Assembly (NCBI GenBank): GCA_004554385.1
Contig: SFMO01000158.1
Location: 1 to 34,525, forward strand
Source: Ruminococcus flavefaciens
GTDB taxonomy: Bacteria; Bacillota; Clostridia; Oscillospirales; Ruminococcaceae
Length of the DNA stretch: 34,525 nucleotides
Direction of reading: 5' to 3'
Within the stretch, counting starts at the first letter, position 1, and each line of letters begins with the position of its first letter. The translations under genes and the position numbers were made by a program. The notes under the pieces are model-generated. The model ran no database searches. It was not told the DNA's origin and worked only from the letters and a program-made list of their open reading frames with translations. Below, piece after piece: positions 22,683 to 28,060 of the stretch.

Positions 22683-24566
22683 ATGAGATTCAACAGATTT
22701 TTCGGATTAGTTACAGCGGCAGTCCTCTGCACAGGTTCTGTAAATGCGGTCCCACTCGGCGACAACAGCCTTATCGCTTCAGCTGACGAATGGTGCTTCG
22801 CAGGACAGACCTGCGATCCCCTTCACGATACCTCGCGTGACGTTCAGAAAGAGGGCGTTGGCAATCCTCTTAATTTCGGCGAGAGAAACACTCCTGCCGA
22901 TGCTTCAGCAGAAGAGATACGTGCCATCAACCACAAAATGACCGTTCAGGAGGTAAAGTACGCTCTCTACAAGGAGATCGACGAACACTGGGACCTCATC
23001 TCGACTCGTCTCGGACAGCCTGAGCGTGAAAAGATGTACGCTCTGTTTCTCGGACTCGGTTCAAGAGAGTCAACGTTAGGCGAGGGCAAGATAGGCTCAG
23101 ACCACGAAACAGCCTACGAGGACGGCTGGGGCGTAAATTCCGCCCACGCATACGGCACTCTGCAAACAGCTGTTACAGCTTTCAAGGACTGCGACCCCAA
23201 GTTCATGCCTGAGGACAACGTTCCCGAAATGTTCCAGTATTCATTTACACCGCAGAACTTCTATGACTGTATCATCTCAAACCATATGGGTATCAGAAAA
23301 ATACTCCACTTTGCCGAGATATGCATGAACGAGCAGGGCATGAACGACTATCAGGTAGTAAGAAACAGCCTTAAAGGCTTCAACACAGGCTGGTGCACCA
23401 TGGCTGAGGACGAAGGTGCTTATGCGACCTATGCCGACGAGATCTGTGCTATGGCGCAGTTCTACTACAACGAGGGACACCTCTACGACAATGTGTTCAC
23501 ATGGACATCTGCCAACGGAGAGGCTATCAACAAATACCGTACTCCCGACCGCTGGAAATGGTGGGGTGACACTGCTCCCAGCATGGCTCCCATTGAGGAA
23601 AAGCATGAGACGACCACTACCACAACCTCCGTTACCGCAACCTCTGCCATAACAACCACAACGACCTCAACTGTCCAGACACCTGCTGTGCAGAAAAAAT
23701 ACGTTATGAAGGCAGTCGACAAGGAGACTGGTGAACCCGTAGACGATGCAAGCTTCATAATCGCATGGAATATGACGTATAACAACGGCGAAAAGCGTTC
23801 AAGCACCTCTACATTCAGCACAGAGAGCGAAAATCCTGTTACTCTCACCCCCGGAAGCCTGACCAACGTAACAGATTACGACCTTGAGATAAGAAGCATG
23901 AGCCATCACATCTACTATACCTACAATGCTGATGACGTTGTTATCGAAAAGGACGATGCAAACCACACCATAAACTACACTATAAAGCTCACAAAAAGGA
24001 GCGAGCCCCAGATATCTACAGGCTCCTGCCTGTTCTATGTTGTTGACAAGGCAACAGGCAAGCTTATAAACGACGGAAGCTTTACAGCAGCACTGACTGT
24101 GGTATTTGATGACGGTCACGAATCCGACACGGTCTATGAGATAAAGACCTCTAAGTACAATCCCTTCATTGTATTACCTGCTATACCAAAGAGCGCGAAA
24201 TCCTATTCATTCGGCAAATTCACTTCAGCAGACGGCAAGTATTCATTCTCTGAAGAAGATATCGAATATGTACTTGATACTGAGACAATGATAAGTACAT
24301 ATACCGTCAAGGTCTCAGCTGCTCAGGCAGTCTATGGCGATGCCAACTGCGACGGCACTGTGGATATGTCAGATGTTGTGCTTATTATGCAGTCTCTGGC
24401 AAACCCCAACAAGTACGGTCTTGAGGGTACTGACAGTAAGCACATGACGGAAAAGGGCGCCGACAATGCTGACGTTGATACGTCAAGCAAGGGTATCACC
24501 TCCAATGACGCACTGCGCATACAGGAATATCTCCTTCACAAGATAAGCGATCTGAAGCCAGTATAA
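22683..24566 (+). CDS. Secreted lytic-transglycosylase-like protein with dockerin
   Basis: 627 aa from the ATG at 22683 (GAGGTGA upstream). Signal peptide about 1-35. Residues about 85-280 carry the motif order of an SLT/lysozyme-like fold: Glu129 in GSRESTLG, GTLQ (from AYGTLQ), a downstream N-x2-GI helix (SNHMGIRKIL), GFNTGW, and the final YADEI helix. A Thr-rich linker (about 307-338) is followed by two related beta-sandwich-like repeats (YVMKAVDKETGEPVDDASF and FYVVDKATGKLINDGSF starts), then a dockerin about 550-625. Its first calcium loop is DANCDGTVDMSD; the second is irregular with one extra residue (DVDTSSKGITSND). The long insert between loops is typical of R. flavefaciens dockerins. 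Inference: a peptidoglycan-active or lysozyme-fold cellulosomal component; activity is not proven. Confidence 0.78.
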   Translation: MRFNRFFGLVTAAVLCTGSVNAVPLGDNSLIASADEWCFAGQTCDPLHDTSRDVQKEGVGNPLNFGERNTPADASAEEIRAINHKMTVQEVKYALYKEIDEHWDLISTRLGQPEREKMYALFLGLGSRESTLGEGKIGSDHETAYEDGWGVNSAHAYGTLQTAVTAFKDCDPKFMPEDNVPEMFQYSFTPQNFYDCIISNHMGIRKILHFAEICMNEQGMNDYQVVRNSLKGFNTGWCTMAEDEGAYATYADEICAMAQFYYNEGHLYDNVFTWTSANGEAINKYRTPDRWKWWGDTAPSMAPIEEKHETTTTTTSVTATSAITTTTTSTVQTPAVQKKYVMKAVDKETGEPVDDASFIIAWNMTYNNGEKRSSTSTFSTESENPVTLTPGSLTNVTDYDLEIRSMSHHIYYTYNADDVVIEKDDANHTINYTIKLTKRSEPQISTGSCLFYVVDKATGKLINDGSFTAALTVVFDDGHESDTVYEIKTSKYNPFIVLPAIPKSAKSYSFGKFTSADGKYSFSEEDIEYVLDTETMISTYTVKVSAAQAVYGDANCDGTVDMSDVVLIMQSLANPNKYGLEGTDSKHMTEKGADNADVDTSSKGITSNDALRIQEYLLHKISDLKPV

Positions 24567-24574
24567 AAACAAAA

Positions 24575-24596
24575 GGAAGCCCATTATCGGGCTTCC
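24575..24596. terminator. Stem-loop after the dockerin gene, T-tract on minus strand
   Basis: GGAAGCCC / GGGCTTCC (24575-24582 / 24589-24596) with a 6-nt loop. On the minus strand it is followed by TTTTGTTTTT, so it can stop minus-strand transcription. On the plus strand it lacks a T-run and probably works together with the next hairpin. Confidence 0.6.
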
Positions 24597-24607
24597 CTCA
24601 ACAAAAA

Positions 24608-24640
24608 TACCGGACCCGGAATTACGGGTCCGGTAATTTT
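24608..24640. terminator. Strong bidirectional terminator
   Basis: An 11-bp stem TACCGGACCCG / CGGGTCCGGTA (24608-24618 / 24625-24635) with a 6-nt loop, followed by ATTTTT. On the minus strand it is followed by a TTTTTG tract. It separates the dockerin gene from the convergent TSCPD gene. Confidence 0.9.
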
Positions 24641-24704
24641 TATGTCACGATTCCGGCGTAAGGGACTCCCCTTCTGCGCCATTTTGGCGTTACACGCCGC
24701 TGAA

Positions 24705-24965
24705 TTATGCGTTCTTCTGTGCCTCGTAAGCCTCGCGTACAGCCAGACAAAGCTGGTCTGCGCAGGATGTAGGTCTCTGACCGCAGGTATTGCCCTTGAG
24801 CTTTGCCTCTATCTGCTCAACAGTCCAGCCGTCAAGCACCTTGGACAATGCCTTGAGGTTGCCGTTGCAGCCGCCGCGGAAGGCTATATCAGTGATGACA
24901 TCGCCGTTGATATTGAAGCTGATCTCCTGTGAACAGACCATTTTTGTCTTGTATTTGTATTCCAT
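24705..24965 (-). CDS. TSCPD-domain protein (TIGR03905-like)
   Basis: 86 aa. It resembles the small TSCPD-domain family related to the C-terminus of B12-dependent ribonucleotide reductase. It has CSQEISFNINGDVITDIAF, then RGGCNGNLKALSKV, and a terminal RPTSCADQLCLAVREA in which TSCAD replaces the usual TSCPD. Conserved cysteines (in CSQ, GGCNG, NTCG, TSC) could bind a metal or act in redox chemistry; the function is not known. ATG at 24965 with AGGAGAG upstream. Single gene with its own promoter at 25005-25033. Confidence 0.85.
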   Translation of the reverse strand: MEYKYKTKMVCSQEISFNINGDVITDIAFRGGCNGNLKALSKVLDGWTVEQIEAKLKGNTCGQRPTSCADQLCLAVREAYEAQKNA

Positions 24966-25004
24966 AACGATCTCTCCTGTAATAAAATGTGATTCGATAT
25001 AATA

Positions 25005-25033
25005 ATTTTATACTATAAGAACGAGCTTGTCAA
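25005..25033 (-). promoter_or_regulatory. Promoter of the TSCPD gene
   Basis: Minus strand: TTGACA (25033-25028), 17-nt spacer, TAAAAT (25010-25005). An overlapping TATAAA with a shorter spacer is the alternative -10. Confidence 0.7.
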
Positions 25034-25106
25034 TGGCAGAAAAATGAATTTTAGGTGAAAATGCCGTATAGTGACGAAAATGTTATTTTTTACATGGAAG
25101 AAATGG

Positions 25107-25135
25107 TTTACAAAATGCGAAAAATGTGATATTAT
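25107..25135 (+). promoter_or_regulatory. Promoter of the GH25 muramidase gene
   Basis: -35 TTTACA (25107-25112), 17-nt spacer ending TGTGA, -10 TATTAT (25130-25135). Extended -10 type. Confidence 0.75.
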
Positions 25136-25174
25136 ATACTTAAAGACAAATAAAAATCTGTAAAGGAGTTAATA

Positions 25175-26161
25175 ATGGCAGACAACAAAAGAAAGCTCCG
25201 CTTCAAAAGTATTGCTTTGCTTGAAGCTGTTATAATACTTTTTCTTGCGATAGCACTTATCTGGGTCGGGCTGATAAGAGGAAGGAACGAAGCTGTTCCT
25301 GCCAATGCAGGCTCACAGGATCCGCAGGTGCGCAGGAGAGCGGTAATAGAAAAAGAAGAGACGTTCTATCAGCTCGACGGCAAGAAGATACTGATGAACG
25401 ACGGTACATACGGAGAGATATTCGTTCCTGTATATGAGGACGTTCCTGCAAGCACGATAGATCTCAATGAGCTGACAATGCGCAACGGCTATGCTTATTA
25501 CAAGGAAAACGGTCAGGTGGTATCCACCACGGGAATCGATGTTTCGGAGTTCCAGAATGAGATCGACTGGGAGCAGGTAAAGCAGGCTGATATTGATTTT
25601 GCCTTCATACGTGTGGGATACAGGACCTACGGCGACGGAATAGTTACCTATGATTCGGCATTTCAGCGCAATATTGAAGGAGCTCTCGACGCGGGTATAA
25701 AGGTGGGCGTGTATTTCTATTCACAGGCAACCAATGCGAACGAGGCAATAGAGGAAGCCGATGCTGTCATCGATGCCCTTGCGCCATATGATATTACATA
25801 TCCTGTAGTTTACGACTGGGAGCTGGTCGGACATGACAACGCACGTACTGACGGCGTAAGCGTGGAAGCTCTTGCGGACTGCTGCATATCCTTCTGCGAG
25901 AGAATAAAGGATTCGGGATATACTCCGATGATATACCAGAACACAGGAACTGCGATGCACAAGCTTGATCTTCCTCGCATAAAGGATTATGATTTCTGGC
26001 TTGCAGAGTACGCAGATAAGCCTTCGTACTACTATGACTTCAAGATATGGCAGTACTCAAATACAGGAAGGATCCCCGGTATTGAAGGCGATGTTGACCT
26101 TAACATCTGCTTCAGACCATATGACGGCAAAGCTAAGGCTAAAGACAAGGATGATACATAA
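25175..26161 (+). CDS. Membrane-anchored GH25 muramidase
   Basis: 328 aa. A basic N-terminus and one membrane segment (about 13-33) without a clear cleavage site suggest a type II anchor with the enzyme outside. After a stalk of about 85 residues, the GH25 domain spans about 117-318. It starts GIDVSEFQNEIDW with the family Asp (D122) and contains the VVYDWELVG strand with catalytic D214-x-E216. IWQYSNTGRIPGI and VDLNICF close the domain. GH25 enzymes cut the beta-1,4 MurNAc-GlcNAc bond of peptidoglycan. Because the protein is anchored, a housekeeping cell-wall role is more likely than an antibacterial one. AAAGGAG ribosome binding site, own promoter and own terminator. Confidence 0.93.
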   Translation: MADNKRKLRFKSIALLEAVIILFLAIALIWVGLIRGRNEAVPANAGSQDPQVRRRAVIEKEETFYQLDGKKILMNDGTYGEIFVPVYEDVPASTIDLNELTMRNGYAYYKENGQVVSTTGIDVSEFQNEIDWEQVKQADIDFAFIRVGYRTYGDGIVTYDSAFQRNIEGALDAGIKVGVYFYSQATNANEAIEEADAVIDALAPYDITYPVVYDWELVGHDNARTDGVSVEALADCCISFCERIKDSGYTPMIYQNTGTAMHKLDLPRIKDYDFWLAEYADKPSYYYDFKIWQYSNTGRIPGIEGDVDLNICFRPYDGKAKAKDKDDT

Positions 26162-26163
26162 AA

Positions 26164-26189
26164 AAATGACGGTCGAAAGACCGTCATTT
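26164..26189. terminator. Bidirectional terminator with GAAA tetraloop
   Basis: An 11-bp stem AAATGACGGTC / GACCGTCATTT (26164-26174 / 26179-26189) capped by GAAA. An A-run on the left gives the minus strand a T-tract; the plus side is followed by TTCTGTTTT. It serves both the GH25 gene and the convergent ireB gene. Confidence 0.88.
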
Positions 26190-26194
26190 CTGTT

Positions 26195-26440
26195 TTATGC
26201 GTTAAGATAAGACCTTACAAGGACCTGCAAAAGCTCATCACGGTCGATGTGACGTATAAGACTTCTTGCATTATTGTAGGTCGTGATGTATGTAGGATCC
26301 TCGGACAGTATATATCCTACTATCTGATTTACGGGGTTATAGCCCTTTTCGGTAAGAGCATCGTAGATGATAGTGAGATTTTTCTTGAGTTCCGCTTCCT
26401 TGTCCTCGTTTACAGAAAACGTCATGGTTTTATCAAACAT
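26195..26440 (-). CDS. ireB: IreB-type regulatory phosphoprotein (UPF0297)
   Basis: 81 aa, family length. It matches IreB/UPF0297 closely: an N-terminal segment with threonines (MFDKTMTF), then the helix LKKNLTIIYDALTEKGYNPV and the signature NQIVGYILSEDPTYIT, followed by NNARSLIRHIDRDELL. In Enterococcus faecalis IreB is the substrate of the PASTA kinase IreK, phosphorylated on two N-terminal threonines, and controls cell-wall stress resistance and peptidoglycan synthesis. Thr5 and Thr7 here are the likely equivalents. Usually this gene sits with ruvX and alaS; here it stands alone between the GH25 muramidase and phosphopantetheinyl transferase genes. GGGAGG ribosome binding site, own promoter. 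Confidence 0.94.
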   Translation of the reverse strand: MFDKTMTFSVNEDKEAELKKNLTIIYDALTEKGYNPVNQIVGYILSEDPTYITTYNNARSLIRHIDRDELLQVLVRSYLNA

Positions 26441-26482
26441 AGTATCAGCCTCCCGCTGTTGTGGAATACATTAATATATTAT

Positions 26483-26511
26483 ATTATACCCTAAAATCAG
26501 CGGCAATGCAA
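26483..26511 (-). promoter_or_regulatory. Promoter of ireB
   Basis: Minus strand: TTGCAT (26511-26506), 17-nt spacer, TATAAT (26488-26483). Confidence 0.75.
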
Positions 26512-26629
26512 GGGCAGGGAAGAATTTTTCCCGATTTGAACGAAATTACCTTGTGATTTTAGGAATTTTGCACAGCCGAACAGGGACGAAAAAAGTCATA
26601 TGGTGCCGATGTTCCACAAAAGTACGGGA

Positions 26630-27184
26630 TCATCGTGGGAATTTTCTCTTTATCTCGCATATGGAAACGACATATCTGCCGTTTTTCAGAATGTACTGAC
26701 GGAAATAGCAGTTATCTATATCGGTTTCGATGTTATCGCCGTCAAAAATGAATTCAGCGTCAGCCAACGGATATGAGATACCTGTGCCAAGTGCTTTAAC
26801 ATAGGCTTCTTTGAGAGTCCAGAGGCGGAAAAACAACAGGTTTCTCTCGCTTTCGGGAGCTTTTTCCACCATTTCACGCTCTTTTGCGGAAAATGCACGT
26901 TTCATTACATTGGGGCGGAAATCACGTACATTTTCGCAGTCTATGCCGCATTCAAGGTCCGAGACCATACAGGCGGCAATGCCGTCGGCATGGGAGATAT
27001 TGTAGTGTACATCGGGGTGCTCCGTAAGGGAGGGCTTTCCCAGCCTGCCCTTTGTAACGGGTGTAGCTTCGCTGTATTCAATTTTTTTGTTTCTCAGACA
27101 TTCACGCAGCATTTTATGTGCATGGCTGTGGAATTCACGTTTATCCAAGCCGATCATAGATATAATAAGCATAATAATCACCAT
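26630..27184 (-). CDS. Sfp-type 4'-phosphopantetheinyl transferase
   Basis: 184 aa if the ATG at 27184 is used. It transfers phosphopantetheine from CoA to a carrier-protein serine. Signatures are HYNISHADG, GIDCENV (magnesium-binding D and E) and WTLKEAYVKALGTG with the E-x3-K motif. It fits the Sfp/Gsp superfamily rather than the short AcpS. Upstream in-frame codons lie inside the promoter, so the true start is 27184, 27172 or 27157. None has a ribosome binding site, and the promoter -10 ends only 5 nt before the ATG at 27184, so the message may be leaderless. No NRPS or PKS gene is in the window, so the partner carrier may be the fatty-acid ACP or lie elsewhere. Divergent from the small membrane protein pair. 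Confidence 0.9.
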   Translation of the reverse strand: MVIIMLIISMIGLDKREFHSHAHKMLRECLRNKKIEYSEATPVTKGRLGKPSLTEHPDVHYNISHADGIAACMVSDLECGIDCENVRDFRPNVMKRAFSAKEREMVEKAPESERNLLFFRLWTLKEAYVKALGTGISYPLADAEFIFDGDNIETDIDNCYFRQYILKNGRYVVSICEIKRKFPR

Positions 27185-27188
27185 TATG

Positions 27189-27217
27189 AGTATATCACAT
27201 TTTTTTGCGTATATCAA
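27189..27217 (-). promoter_or_regulatory. Promoter of the phosphopantetheinyl transferase gene
   Basis: Minus strand: TTGATA (27217-27212), 17-nt spacer ending TGTGA, TATACT (27194-27189). Extended -10. The predicted start is at or within a few bases of the first ATG. Confidence 0.78.
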
Positions 27218-27222
27218 GGGCT

Positions 27223-27257
27223 GTGACAAATGTCACCGAGGAAGTGACAGATGACAC
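27223..27257. promoter_or_regulatory. Two operator-like palindromes between divergent promoters
   Basis: GTGACAAATGTCAC (27223-27236) is a perfect inverted repeat. GTGACAGATGACAC (27244-27257) is the same with one arm mismatch. The two centres are 21 bp apart, two helical turns, so a regulator could bind both on one face of the DNA. The pair lies exactly between the minus promoter -35 (27212-27217) and the plus promoter -35 (27259-27264). The binding protein is unknown and no regulator gene is adjacent. Confidence 0.55.
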
Positions 27258-27258
27258 C

Positions 27259-27287
27259 TTGTACGCAAGGGCTGCTGATGGTATTAT
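27259..27287 (+). promoter_or_regulatory. Promoter of the small membrane protein pair
   Basis: -35 TTGTAC (27259-27264), 17-nt spacer ending TGG, -10 TATTAT (27282-27287). Extended -10; a TATAAT overlaps it 3 nt downstream. Confidence 0.7.
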
Positions 27288-27328
27288 AATAGCAGAAGAA
27301 AGTTCAGACTTTACAGGGAGTGAAAGAT

Positions 27329-27598
27329 ATGAAAAAGACAGAAATGGTTTTACCGCTGCTATTATGTTGTTTATTGCTTTTAATTATGATGATAGTTGGT
27401 CTTTGTATGCTTTGTGTTTCTAAAAAGTTAAGCGTAAGGATCACAGGTATAGTTCTTTTGGCTTTGGCTGTTATATGTATTGGTTATGTTGTTTTATTCT
27501 TTGCTGCGGTTATTCTTCAATTCATTTCAGAATTAATTATAGAGGGTGTTTTAGAATCATGCTTTAATGAGATACAGAACTGCGGTAGAATAGGCTGA
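27329..27598 (+). CDS. Small two-helix membrane protein 1
   Basis: 89 aa from the ATG at 27329, with GGGAG upstream; a GTG 9 nt earlier overlaps that site. Two long hydrophobic helices (about 8-30 and 40-65) are joined by a short basic loop, VSKKLSVR. The tail contains ESCFNEIQNCGRIG at the very end. No family recognised. The cysteines lie in the tail and in the first helix. The gene is AT-richer than its neighbours. The next gene starts 14 nt later and encodes a protein of the same layout that also ends in GRIG, so the two are likely duplicated or functionally paired. Confidence 0.72.
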   Translation: MKKTEMVLPLLLCCLLLLIMMIVGLCMLCVSKKLSVRITGIVLLALAVICIGYVVLFFAAVILQFISELIIEGVLESCFNEIQNCGRIG

Positions 27599-27612
27599 AA
27601 GGAGAGGATAAT

Positions 27613-27855
27613 ATGCTGTTTATTGTAATAACTATCGTGATAATCGGGATATGGGTGAGCCTTGCATTTATTGACACCTCATCAACTGCCGCAGAAGATA
27701 AGGAAAAACTCAAAAAGACAGCCAAAATCGTGCTTATCATAATTGCGGTTCTGATAATCGGGACATTGCTTATCCTGAATTCCTTAGCAAATGCTGTGGG
27801 AGATATGTTCACTTCCTGCTGTGAGACTGCGGAGGGTGTGGGAAGAATTGGCTGA
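27613..27855 (+). CDS. Small two-helix membrane protein 2
   Basis: 80 aa, AAAGGAGAGG ribosome binding site. N-terminal hydrophobic helix (about 1-20, MLFIVITIVIIGIWVSLAFI), a charged linker with AEDKEKLKKTAK, a second helix (about 38-60), then a tail with TSCCETAEGVGRIG at the C-terminus. Same architecture and same last four residues as the preceding protein; otherwise the sequences differ. No signal peptidase site is evident. The function is unknown; a membrane stress, immunity or transport-accessory role is possible but unsupported. Followed by a hairpin at 27931-27955. Confidence 0.72.
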   Translation: MLFIVITIVIIGIWVSLAFIDTSSTAAEDKEKLKKTAKIVLIIIAVLIIGTLLILNSLANAVGDMFTSCCETAEGVGRIG

Positions 27856-27930
27856 CCAAAACAGGAGCTATCAGTAAGTTATTGCATAAAAACAGCCCCT
27901 CCTCGATGTGATGAATGTTAACTTTTGGTA

Positions 27931-27955
27931 AAATAGCGGACTTTGTCCGCTATTT
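27931..27955 (+). terminator. Terminator-like hairpin before secA
   Basis: A perfect 11-bp stem AAATAGCGGAC / GTCCGCTATTT (27931-27941 / 27945-27955) with a 3-nt loop and AT-rich flanks. The T-run is interrupted (TTTCAATT), so it is a moderate terminator for the small membrane protein pair. Confidence 0.65.
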
Positions 27956-27967
27956 CAATTATGGGTA

Positions 27968-27996
27968 TTGACAAACAATGTCGTTTGATGTAAAAT
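27968..27996 (+). promoter_or_regulatory. Promoter of secA
   Basis: TTGACA (27968-27973), 17-nt spacer, TAAAAT (27991-27996). Predicted leader of about 58 nt. Confidence 0.82.
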
Positions 27997-28060
27997 ATAT
28001 TATGTCTACTTATATGATTTATCAGACTTACACTATAATAAAGTAAAGGCGGAAAGCAAA

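Noticed and set aside
26441..26629. A gene or terminator between ireB and the phosphopantetheinyl transferase gene
   Set aside because: Only the ireB promoter is convincing; a small GGGAA/TTCCC hairpin near 26517-26534 is too weak to call, and no frame has start signals.
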